From an uncultured bacterium (GTDB lineage Bacteria; Verrucomicrobiota; Kiritimatiellia; RFP12; UBA1067): 34,225 bases of DNA. The stretch covers positions 1-34,225 of the forward strand of contig CADCPA010000155.1 of the NCBI GenBank assembly GCA_902803135.1. Direction: 5' to 3'. The notes under the pieces were generated by a model. That model was given only the letters and a program-made list of their open reading frames with translations. It ran no database searches and had not been told where the DNA came from. This document shows, piece after piece, positions 22,724-30,753 of the stretch. Positions within the stretch are counted from its first letter, which is position 1. Each line of letters starts with the position of its first letter. Position numbers and translations under genes: made by a program.

Positions 22724-23673
22724 CCTCCCGGAGGTGCGTCGGGGGTGCGGCAGGTTCCGCGGCGGCCGAGCGGGTTTGAGGCCTGCGCGAGGAGGGCGCG
22801 GAAATCGCAATCGACGTCGCGGATGTTGCCGCAGGACACGTCGATGAAGCCGCAGGTCTGCAGGTCGCCGACATGGGAGAGAAATGCGAAGCCGCGTCCG
22901 CCCAGGCAGCCGCAGGGCGGCCGCATCTGCGCCGCGGGCGCATGGGCCGGCTTCCAGCCGCCCCAGTAGGCGGGGGCCGAGGGACAGCATGTTTCCTTGA
23001 CCGCGAGCGGCCCCTCCACGGCCTTCTGAAACGCCCAGTCCAGCACCCGGCGCGTCTGCTCGTCGGAGAGCGCGTAGTCGGCGATCGCCTTGCCGCGTCC
23101 AACCGGCACGAGGAAGAAGAGATCGAGCTGGACGGCGCCGAGTGCGACGGCGCGCGCGTAGATTTCGGGCAGGCGGTCGACGTTGAGCGTGGAGACCGTC
23201 GTGTTCACCTGGAAGGGCATGCCGATTTCGCGGGCGACGGCCATCGCGCGCGTGACGTTGTCGTAGGCGCCGGGCACGCCGCGGAATGCGTCGTGGGACG
23301 CGGCATCGGGTCCGTCGAGGGAGAAGGAGCAGGCCCTGACGCCGGCGTCCTTCAGGGCGCGCAGACGCGCTTCGGTCACCAGCAGGCCGCACGGGGCCAT
23401 CACGCTGCGGATGCCGTTCGCCGTGGCGTCCGCGACGAGTTCGAGAATGTCGGGGCGCAGCATCGGCTCGCCGCCGGTCCAGATGACCATCGGCTTCGGC
23501 TCCGCCGCGGCGAGCGAGGCGATGACGCGCTTGCACTCGTCCGTCGTCAGTTCGTTCCGGTAGGGCATGTCGGTCGCGCCCGCGCGGCAGTGGCGGCAGT
23601 GAAGGGGACAGCGCCGCGTCACTTCCCAGGCGACGACGCGCGGCGGCATGAAGTTGGAACTTGTGTTCTCCAT
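22711..23673 (-). CDS. AhbC/AhbD/NirJ-like radical-SAM enzyme
   Basis: Radical-SAM motif CPLHCRHC (C-x3-C-x2-C) lies about 22-29 residues from the chosen start, with WTGGEPMLRPDI further on. The C-terminal half has Cys-rich CGCLGGRGFAFLSHVGDLQTCGFI and GNIRD, typical of the AhbC/AhbD/NirJ haem and d1 enzymes with an auxiliary cluster. With the neighbouring AhbA-AhbB fusion, a role in removing acetate or decarboxylating propionates of didecarboxysiroheme is likely, but AhbC versus AhbD cannot be told from here. The gene overlaps the convergent neighbour by 13 bases. Start: 23673 is the most family-like; ATG 23700 and 23649 are in frame, and none has a strong ribosome binding site. Length is about 320 residues. 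Confidence 0.8.
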   Translation of the reverse strand: MENTSSNFMPPRVVAWEVTRRCPLHCRHCRAGATDMPYRNELTTDECKRVIASLAAAEPKPMVIWTGGEPMLRPDILELVADATANGIRSVMAPCGLLVTEARLRALKDAGVRACSFSLDGPDAASHDAFRGVPGAYDNVTRAMAVAREIGMPFQVNTTVSTLNVDRLPEIYARAVALGAVQLDLFFLVPVGRGKAIADYALSDEQTRRVLDWAFQKAVEGPLAVKETCCPSAPAYWGGWKPAHAPAAQMRPPCGCLGGRGFAFLSHVGDLQTCGFIDVSCGNIRDVDCDFRALLAQASNPLGRRGTCRTPDAPPGGQTP

Positions 23674-23707
23674 TGCCGATAGTTTATCAAATTTCCGCAT
23701 TTCCCGC

Positions 23708-23737
23708 TTGCCATTCAAGCCGTTTTTTTGTTATGAT
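23708..23737 (+). promoter_or_regulatory. tRNA-Ser promoter
   Basis: TTGCCA (23708-23713) and TATGAT (23732-23737) are separated by 18 bases and both match sigma70 consensus well. The start site would be near 23745, about ten bases before the mature tRNA. The segment is shared with the 5' side of the divergent radical-SAM gene, which argues against that gene starting further upstream than 23700. Confidence 0.65.
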
Positions 23738-23754
23738 ATCCGCGTTCTCCGACT

Positions 23755-23848
23755 GGAGGGATGGCCGAGTGGCTGAAGGCAGCGGTTTGCTAAATCGCCA
23801 TACGGTTTAATCGCCGTATCGGGGGTTCGAATCCCCCTCCCTCCGCCA
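23755..23848 (+). tRNA. tRNA-Ser (anticodon GCU)
   Basis: The acceptor stem GGAGGGA (23755-23761) pairs with TCCCTCC (23838-23844), followed by discriminator G (23845) and encoded CCA (23846-23848). The anticodon loop TTTGCTAAA carries GCT, reading AGC/AGU serine codons. The long variable arm (TACGG...CCGTA) is typical of class II tRNA-Ser, and the T arm GGGGGTTCGAATCCCCC is perfect. Total length 94 bases with CCA. Confidence 0.97.
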
Positions 23849-23865
23849 GTTTGGTTGGTGTTGTC

Positions 23866-23890
23866 ATCCCCAAGAAATTGGGGATTTTTT
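23866..23890 (+). terminator. Intrinsic terminator after tRNA-Ser
   Basis: ATCCCCAA (23866-23873) and TTGGGGAT (23878-23885) form a perfect 8-bp stem with GAAA loop, followed by a run of T to 23890. It ends only five bases before the ribosome binding site of the giant gene (ACGGAGG, 23895-23901). Confidence 0.9.
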
Positions 23891-23907
23891 ATCAACGGAG
23901 GTACCCG

Positions 23908-26900
23908 ATGAATCAGTGGACGAAGAAAGCCGGCTGGGTGCTGGGATGCGCGTTGGGCGTTTCCGGCGTGTTCGCCGCGACGACGATCAATCTGGCCGAG
24001 ACGGAGCTGGCGGCTTCGGACGCCTATACCGTGTCCGGCGGCACCGTCACGCTCGTGAAGCGAGGCGAAGCCTACACGCTCAAGGGCACGGGCAAGTGGA
24101 ACGTCAAGGCCGGCGCCGACTGCTATGTGACGCTGAGCAGCGCGACGAATGCACCGACGGCCGGTGCGGCGCTGGATGCCGACGGACACACCCTGCGTGT
24201 GACCTTGACGGGCACGAGCAGTCTGACCGGCGCCTCCGCGGCGGCGGGCTTGCAGGTCAATGCGGGCTCGACGGTGACGATCGACGGCTCCGGCACGCTC
24301 GTGTGCAAAGGCGACGGCGGTGCGGCCTCCCTCGGCAGCGCGTCCGGGACGGATGCCGGCACGCTGACGGTTCTTTCGGGCACGGTCGACGCGCAGGCCC
24401 CCGGCAACGGCGGCACGGCGAAGTGCGGCGCGGCCATCGGCGCGGGTGCGCACGGCAACGGCGGCGTGCTGACGATCGCGGGCGGCAATGTGACCGCGAC
24501 CGGGACAAAGTGGGGCGTCGCCATCGGCGCCGGCACGACCTACAACACGTCGTACAACGTGAACGCGGGTACCATCCGCATTACGGGCGGCCAGGTCAAG
24601 GCGACGGGCGGCCAGGACGGCGGCGCGGCCATCGGCGGCGGCCACGGCCATGCCAGCGACAAGCGCTACCAGAGCGGCGGCGGCAAGCTCGACATCCTCG
24701 GCGGCACGGTCGAACTCGTCTCCGGCGACGGCGATACGTTCGCGACGATCGGCGGCGGCAAGATCGCGGGTCCGGGCCTCGATGTGACGATCGACGCGGC
24801 GGCAACCGTGACCCTGCAGGCGCGCAACAACAACAACCACCAGTTCGGCTGCCGCGATACGTCCGTGTCGCAGGGTTCGCTCAAGCTGACGAACAAGACG
24901 GGCGCCTCGAACCGCGTGTTCCTCAAGCTGACGGGGAATGACACGACGGACTACCTCCAGCCGAACGCCGGCTATGTGCAGGCAACGGTCGAGGACGGCA
25001 TGACGATCCAGACCTGGACGTCGACGAACACATCCACGGCGACGCGCACGTACAAGGTGGCGGGCGGTGAAGGCGAGGCGGCGGTGCCGGAAGGCTTCGA
25101 CGCGGCGCTCAACCTGTCGCTGCTGCGTCCGGGGGCATCCGGCGAAAACTACACGGTGACGTCGGACGGCATCATCGAGCTTGCGGCGAACAAGAAGTTC
25201 TACATCACGGGAAAGGGTTGGTTTGAGACTTCGGCCGACATGACGCTCAAGCCGCTTGGCGCGTTCGACATCACGCTGGACAACGTCACGATTCGCGGCG
25301 CGAACAACCAGCCGGGCTTTGACGTGAACGGCCAGACCGGCACGCTGCGGACGCTGCAGGGTACGCAGTCGACCATCTGGGGCGGCTATCCGAGCACAAA
25401 GGGCGGCATCAGTCTCGAAAACGCGGCCAGCCATCTGACGCTGGTCGGCGACGGTTCGCTTTTCGTCCATGGCAACAGCCTGGGCGCGGCGGGCATCGGC
25501 GGCGGCCGCGGCGAATCGATGCGCGGCACGCTGGTGGTCGAAAGCGGCACGGTGGAGGTGCGGTCCGGCGGTGCCGTGAGTGGCGGAAAGGCCGGTGCGG
25601 CCATCGGCGGCGGCTATGAAGGCTCCGGCGGCACGGTCGTCGTCAACGGCGGCGTTGTCAAGGCAGTGCCGAGCTGCAGCTGGACGTGCGGCATCGGTGC
25701 GGGCTCGACGCATGAATCGAGCGTCCAGGTGAACGCCGGCTCGATCACGATCAACGGCGGCTGGGTCGAGGCGACGGGTACGAAGGACGGCGGCGCGGCC
25801 ATCGGCTGCGGACACTGTGCGGACGGACGGGACAACTTCACGGGCGGTTCGCTCACGGTCAACGGCGGTACGCTCATCGCCACGGGCTGCGACGAAGGCG
25901 TGGTCGGCGACGGCTACAGCGCGGTCATCGGCGGCGGCAAGAACTCCTCGCGCGGCATGGATGTCACAATCGACGTGGCGGCGACGGTCGTCGTGCAGGC
26001 TCGCAACGGCGTGACGGTCGACTTCGGCTCGACACGCGCGACGGAGGCGACGAAGGGCACGCTGACGTTTACGAACAAGTCGGGCCTGACGGGCTTCCGC
26101 CGCTTCCTCGTGACGGATGTCGGTACGGCCGGTTCGGCGCCGGTCGCCCCGACGACGGCGGACGGTCTGATGGACCGCATCGTCTACCAGGAAGGTACGG
26201 GTACGCGCGGCTTTGCGCGCGCCTGGGCGCTCGATCTTCCGTCCGGTGTCGAACTGCTCAACGTCGAGGTGGTGCCGGCGAACGGCACGTCCACGCGCTG
26301 GACGCTGAACAACGATGTGTATGAAGTGACGGGCACTGAGCCGGCGCTCTATGTGGTCGGTTCGACGACGAAGGCGTTCCGCGCGACGGCCGATGCGGCG
26401 CTCAATCTGGCGGGGGTGACGGTGTCGACGGGCGGTCCTGCGTTCAATGCGAACGGCCATGCCGTGACGCTGAACCTTGAGAACGGTTCGAAGAACTCGT
26501 TCACGGCGACGGGCGACGGGCATGCGGGCATCCGCGTGAACGACTCCGCCACGCTTGTGGTCACCGGCGCGGCGTGGGACGCTGAAAATGCGGGCGAACT
26601 GCTCGCGCAGGGACGCTGGCAGGGCGCGGGCCTCGGCGGCGAGAACGGCGAACGCTGCGGTACGGTGCGCATCGAAGGCGGCGCGGTGACGGCGCAGACG
26701 ACGGGCGACGGCGGCCAGAGCGGTGCCGGCCTTGGCGGCGGCTACGGCGCGGACGGACCGGTGCTCTTCGAGATGATCGACGGCCGGCTCATCGCGGGCA
26801 AGTCGGGCCGACATGGCGCCGGCATCGGCACGGGCTGCGCGTATGGGCGTCCAGACGGGACGATTCTTGATGCGGGGCACATCGTCTTCAGGGGCGGCTT

Positions 26901-29763
26901 GACCGAGGCTTTCGGCGGCGAAGACGGTGGTGCGGCCATCGGTGGCGGGCATTCGAAGCCGAAAAACGCCACCGGCGGCGGCACGATCGAATTCCTGGGC
27001 GGGCAGGTGATTGCGACGGGCGCGAAGGGCGACAGCGAGGCGGCGGTCATCGGCGCGGGCAAACAGGGCGGCTACGGCAGCGACGTGACGCTCGACGTGT
27101 CGGCGTATCTCGAAATCCACCGCGGCGACACGACGAACACGTGGGCCATCGGCAGCGTGGGCGTGGGCGGCTATGATGCCATCGCCGAAGGCCACAAGGG
27201 TTCGCTCGCGCTGACGAACGCGAAGGGCATTACGGAGCCGACGCAGTTCTATTTGTGCGACTTCTGCAACGACCTGATGGCGTCGACGGGGTCGGGTCTC
27301 GCGCGGACCAACACGGCCGATACGGACACGCTCAAGGTCTATCCGGTGATGTGTGCGTCGGGCGGCGTCGGCGAGTACGGTCCCGCCAGCGTGCAGGACG
27401 CCTTTGTCGACCTCGCGACGGCGAGCGGCGAGACGGCGTACTACAGCGTGTCGGGCTCGACGGTGACGATCAAGGACGGTGCCCAGGTGACGATTTCCGG
27501 CAGCGGCAAATCCGTCGTCTGCGCGGGCGATGCGACGGTGGTGCTCGCGAATGCCACGCTGGACGGCTTCACGACGGGGTCGCATGCGGTGGACGTCAGG
27601 CTCTGGGGCGTCAACAAGACGACGGGGCAGGGCGGTAAGGCCGGTCTCACGGTGAGCCCGGATGGCTCGGTGCGCATTTTCGGCGACGGCGAGCTGACGG
27701 CCCAGGGCAACGGCGGCGGCGCGGGCATCGGCGGCGACTGGAACATGGGCACGGCCGGTAGCATCACGATCGACGGCGGAACGATCAACGCGGCGGGTTC
27801 GCAGAAGGGCGGCGGACAGTGCGGTGCCGGCATTGGCGCGGGCGGCTACGGTTCCTGCGACATCATCACGATCAACAACGGTCTCGTGAATGCGACGGGT
27901 ACGCGCTGGACGGCGGCCATCGGCGGCAGCGCGAATGCGAACTGGGGCGGCACGCCGCGCGTGGGCAAGATCACGATCAACGGCGGCGTAGTGAACGCGA
28001 AGGCCGACATCTCCGGCGGTTCGGCGATCGGCAGCGGCCACGAGGCGGCGAACAATGTGACGCCCTCGATCGAAATCGAAATCAACGGCGGCACCGTCAC
28101 TGCGCAGACGGGTCTTGGCGAAGGCGCTTCGGACTTCAACGGCGCCGTCATCGGCGGCGGCCGCAAGTGCACGGACGTCAAGGTGACGATCTCCACGGCG
28201 GCCAAGGTGACCTGCTCGTATGCGGGCGGCAACAACTGCGCCAGTGCGCGGGCGGACATCGGTTCGTCGGTGCCGGGCACGGCGGGTTCTCTGACGATCG
28301 TGCCGAAGGCGGGAACGGAGAACCAGGTGTTCCTTGTGACGTCGGCGATGGACGTCTTCAGTTCCGAGCAGGTGACGCTGGCGAATCCGTCCGTCGCGCT
28401 GCAGGTGGCGAAGACGGCGCAAGGCGGCGGCTTCTCGTACGCGCTCACGCCGGCGGCCGGTCTCGTGTGGACGGGCGCGGGCGACGGCGTGCATTGGAGC
28501 GATCCGGCGAACTGGAACGGGACGCTCGACGCGACGGGCTCGAACGGCACGATCATCTTTGTCGGCGCTGCGGCGGCGACCGAGAACGACGTGGGCCCGA
28601 TTGCCGTGACGGGCCTCCGTACGGCGGCGGACATGCCGGTCGCGATCGCGGGACAGCCGATTCTCGCGCCGGGCACGCTTGAACTGGAAGGCGAGTTCAC
28701 GTTTGCCTCGTTCACGGTGGGCCGGGAACTGAAGGCGTGTGCGCCGGGCGCGACGGTGAACGGCACGGGTTTCGTGGGCGTGCTGGGTCCGAACTATCCC
28801 GCGCCGGTCACCTTCAAGTCGGGTACGTTCACGGTCGGCCTGCTGACGGCACCGACGCAGGCCGGCGCATTCGTGGTCGGCGACGCGGCGACGGTCCACG
28901 TCTACGAGGCCGCCGCGCCGTCGGACAATGTCTTCTCCTGTCTGCAGCGGACGGATGGTACGCTCGTTCTGGACACTGCGCTGCCGGTGGTCTATAGCCA
29001 GGCCCAGCTCGGTGGCGCGGGCACGCTTCAGTTTAAGAAGGGACTGCTCCTCGCCGGCTCGATGGGCAGCGCCAATTGGATTGGTTCGGCGACGTTCCTC
29101 CTGGGCGGCGATGTGGCGGGCGACATGATCGACTTCCATTGCATCTATGGTTCGGGCGAGGGCCTCGTGTGGCAGCCGATGGCGAACGACGTCGTCTTCG
29201 ACGACACGGTGAGCCTCGAGGGCGTGGCCGTGGTACAGACGACGGATGCGGCGGGCGATCCGCGCACGGTGACCTTCGCGCGTGGACTTATGAGCCGTGC
29301 GAAGGGCACGGCGGCCGGCAATGTGGACATTGCCGAGGGCAGCTGCACGCTCGCCGTCAAGGGTTCGGGTGCGGTGAAGGTGCAGGCGGCCGCAGTGCCG
29401 GGACGCGGCATCGCGTTCAACCAGAACCTGAACGTCGAGGACACGGCGACCTTCGCGTTCGGAAAGGATGCGACGTGGAACGGCAGCGGCTTCCTCTCCG
29501 TCGGTGCGACGGCGACCCTTGCGGTCGATGCGTCGTCGACGACGCTGCCGTCCGTCAAGCAGGCCACATTCGCCGCCGGCGCCACGGTGCGCATCGACGG
29601 CGCGGAGAGCTGGACGGGCGTTCAGCCGCTGCCGCTGCTGCAGGCGGCGACGTTCACGGGCAAGCCGGCCGGCATGCTGGCGAACGGCAAGGCGGTGACG
29701 ACGGCCATCCGCGACGGCGTGCTGTACGCGATTCGCGGCGGCCTGGCCATCCTCATCCGCTGA
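23908..29763 (+). CDS. Giant exported beta-helix-like repeat protein
   Basis: A 1951-residue protein with a signal peptide (MNQWTKKAGWVLGCALGVSGVFA). Residues about 24-1515 are four tandem modules of about 340-400 residues (starts near 24, 411, 794 and 1176). Each opens with a beta-rich segment and then has five turns marked A-x-I/L-G-x-G: e.g. AAIGAG, VAIGAG, AAIGGG and ATIGGG in module 1. Turn 4 always has a His after the motif (GHGH, GHC, GHS, GHE) and turn 5 a Lys/Arg (GGGK, GGGK, GAGK, GGGR), then DVTIDxAATV and a KGTLTFTNKSG-like end. This looks like the Cthe_2159/GTITIxGGTVTA-type right-handed beta-helix group. Residues about 1518-1951 contain a W-x-G-x-G...W-S-D-P-A-N-W strand typical of autotransporter-associated repeats but no barrel. 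No PEP-CTERM or other anchor is seen. The start is backed by ACGGAGG 6 bases upstream. Function unknown. Confidence 0.85.
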   Translation: MNQWTKKAGWVLGCALGVSGVFAATTINLAETELAASDAYTVSGGTVTLVKRGEAYTLKGTGKWNVKAGADCYVTLSSATNAPTAGAALDADGHTLRVTLTGTSSLTGASAAAGLQVNAGSTVTIDGSGTLVCKGDGGAASLGSASGTDAGTLTVLSGTVDAQAPGNGGTAKCGAAIGAGAHGNGGVLTIAGGNVTATGTKWGVAIGAGTTYNTSYNVNAGTIRITGGQVKATGGQDGGAAIGGGHGHASDKRYQSGGGKLDILGGTVELVSGDGDTFATIGGGKIAGPGLDVTIDAAATVTLQARNNNNHQFGCRDTSVSQGSLKLTNKTGASNRVFLKLTGNDTTDYLQPNAGYVQATVEDGMTIQTWTSTNTSTATRTYKVAGGEGEAAVPEGFDAALNLSLLRPGASGENYTVTSDGIIELAANKKFYITGKGWFETSADMTLKPLGAFDITLDNVTIRGANNQPGFDVNGQTGTLRTLQGTQSTIWGGYPSTKGGISLENAASHLTLVGDGSLFVHGNSLGAAGIGGGRGESMRGTLVVESGTVEVRSGGAVSGGKAGAAIGGGYEGSGGTVVVNGGVVKAVPSCSWTCGIGAGSTHESSVQVNAGSITINGGWVEATGTKDGGAAIGCGHCADGRDNFTGGSLTVNGGTLIATGCDEGVVGDGYSAVIGGGKNSSRGMDVTIDVAATVVVQARNGVTVDFGSTRATEATKGTLTFTNKSGLTGFRRFLVTDVGTAGSAPVAPTTADGLMDRIVYQEGTGTRGFARAWALDLPSGVELLNVEVVPANGTSTRWTLNNDVYEVTGTEPALYVVGSTTKAFRATADAALNLAGVTVSTGGPAFNANGHAVTLNLENGSKNSFTATGDGHAGIRVNDSATLVVTGAAWDAENAGELLAQGRWQGAGLGGENGERCGTVRIEGGAVTAQTTGDGGQSGAGLGGGYGADGPVLFEMIDGRLIAGKSGRHGAGIGTGCAYGRPDGTILDAGHIVFRGGLTEAFGGEDGGAAIGGGHSKPKNATGGGTIEFLGGQVIATGAKGDSEAAVIGAGKQGGYGSDVTLDVSAYLEIHRGDTTNTWAIGSVGVGGYDAIAEGHKGSLALTNAKGITEPTQFYLCDFCNDLMASTGSGLARTNTADTDTLKVYPVMCASGGVGEYGPASVQDAFVDLATASGETAYYSVSGSTVTIKDGAQVTISGSGKSVVCAGDATVVLANATLDGFTTGSHAVDVRLWGVNKTTGQGGKAGLTVSPDGSVRIFGDGELTAQGNGGGAGIGGDWNMGTAGSITIDGGTINAAGSQKGGGQCGAGIGAGGYGSCDIITINNGLVNATGTRWTAAIGGSANANWGGTPRVGKITINGGVVNAKADISGGSAIGSGHEAANNVTPSIEIEINGGTVTAQTGLGEGASDFNGAVIGGGRKCTDVKVTISTAAKVTCSYAGGNNCASARADIGSSVPGTAGSLTIVPKAGTENQVFLVTSAMDVFSSEQVTLANPSVALQVAKTAQGGGFSYALTPAAGLVWTGAGDGVHWSDPANWNGTLDATGSNGTIIFVGAAAATENDVGPIAVTGLRTAADMPVAIAGQPILAPGTLELEGEFTFASFTVGRELKACAPGATVNGTGFVGVLGPNYPAPVTFKSGTFTVGLLTAPTQAGAFVVGDAATVHVYEAAAPSDNVFSCLQRTDGTLVLDTALPVVYSQAQLGGAGTLQFKKGLLLAGSMGSANWIGSATFLLGGDVAGDMIDFHCIYGSGEGLVWQPMANDVVFDDTVSLEGVAVVQTTDAAGDPRTVTFARGLMSRAKGTAAGNVDIAEGSCTLAVKGSGAVKVQAAAVPGRGIAFNQNLNVEDTATFAFGKDATWNGSGFLSVGATATLAVDASSTTLPSVKQATFAAGATVRIDGAESWTGVQPLPLLQAATFTGKPAGMLANGKAVTTAIRDGVLYAIRGGLAILIR

Positions 29764-29786
29764 TGCGGGATTCGGAAAGGCAGACA

Positions 29787-30734
29787 ATGAGAACGCTCCT
29801 CGGTTTGACGGTCGCGGTGTGCGCGGCGATGGCGGCTTCGGCGGCGGATGTTTCCGTATGCAAGTTTCCCGACGGCAAATCGGGCGCGTTCCTGCTCGCC
29901 TTCGACGACGGCTGCCCGTCGCAGCTCGCGCATGCGATTCCGGTGTTGGAGAAGTACCGCGTGCCGGGTACGTTCTATCCGATTACGGAGGCCGGGCATT
30001 TCAAGGCGCGCAAGGCGGATTGGATCAAGGCCGCGAAGAGTCCGTACGTGACGCTCGGCAACCACACGTCGACGCATCGGGGCGTTACGACGCCGGACGA
30101 GCTCGACAAGCAGCTCGCGGATGCGAATGCGGTGTTGAAGGAGATGCAGCCGGAGTTGCCGTGGCCGCGGCTCATCTCCTTCGCCGTACCGGGCGGCGTG
30201 CCGTGGAAGATCGAGCCGGCGGAGCTGAAGGCGAAGCTCGACGCGCAGCACCTCGTGGAACGGCCGAAATTCCAGACGCCGCCCTGGTTCTGCAAGACGG
30301 TGGCGGACGCCGAAGCCTATATCGACCGGTGCATCGCCACGAAGCAGATGGGGCACATCGACTTCCACGGCATCGGCGGCGACTGGCTCTCCAATCCGAC
30401 CGAATACCTCGAAGGCGTCGCGAAAAAGCTGGATTCGGTGCGCGACCGCCTGTGGCTCGCACCGGCCGAGGACTGGAACAAGTACACGGCCGAGCAGGCC
30501 GTGGCGCAGGTGAAGGTCGAGAAGGAGACGGCGAACGAAGTCGCGCTGACGGTGTCGCTGGGCGCGCTGGATCCGGCAATCTACGATTTCCCGCTCACGC
30601 TCGAACTGAAGACGGACTGGAAACGCGTCCGGCTCGAGGCCGGGTGTGCGGTTTCCGAGCTTGCGGCGCAGGACGGAAAGGTGAAGTTCTCCGTGCCGGC
30701 GGGTGTGAAGGCCGTGCTGAAGAAGCTGGATTGA
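29787..30734 (+). CDS. Exported polysaccharide deacetylase-like protein
   Basis: A 315-residue NodB-fold protein with a signal peptide (MRTLLGLTVAVCAAMAASA). The NodB signatures are LAFDDGCPSQLAHAIPVLEKY (D40-D41, the metal/catalytic Asp pair) and LGNHTSTHRG (H93 and H97, the H-x3-H metal ligands). This predicts metal-dependent removal of N- or O-acetyl groups from a polysaccharide or peptidoglycan. The C-terminal 90 residues are beta-rich and probably an accessory domain. AAGG is about 7 bases before ATG 29787; an in-frame ATG at 29763 overlaps the stop of the giant gene and could be used instead. It is close enough to the giant gene to be in the same transcript. Confidence 0.85.
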   Translation: MRTLLGLTVAVCAAMAASAADVSVCKFPDGKSGAFLLAFDDGCPSQLAHAIPVLEKYRVPGTFYPITEAGHFKARKADWIKAAKSPYVTLGNHTSTHRGVTTPDELDKQLADANAVLKEMQPELPWPRLISFAVPGGVPWKIEPAELKAKLDAQHLVERPKFQTPPWFCKTVADAEAYIDRCIATKQMGHIDFHGIGGDWLSNPTEYLEGVAKKLDSVRDRLWLAPAEDWNKYTAEQAVAQVKVEKETANEVALTVSLGALDPAIYDFPLTLELKTDWKRVRLEAGCAVSELAAQDGKVKFSVPAGVKAVLKKLD

Positions 30735-30753
30735 CGCGGTGAGGGAACGGGTG

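Noticed and set aside
23755-23850. tRNA-Ser as attachment site of an integrated island containing the giant gene
   Set aside because: I found no second copy of the tRNA 3' end downstream and no integrase or other mobile gene in the window.
23731-29787. Open frame of 2018 codons on the minus strand opposite the giant gene
   Set aside because: It is Arg-, His- and Ala-rich and non-globular, as expected for the reverse of a GC-rich repeat gene. The plus frame has a signal peptide, ribosome binding site and regular repeats.
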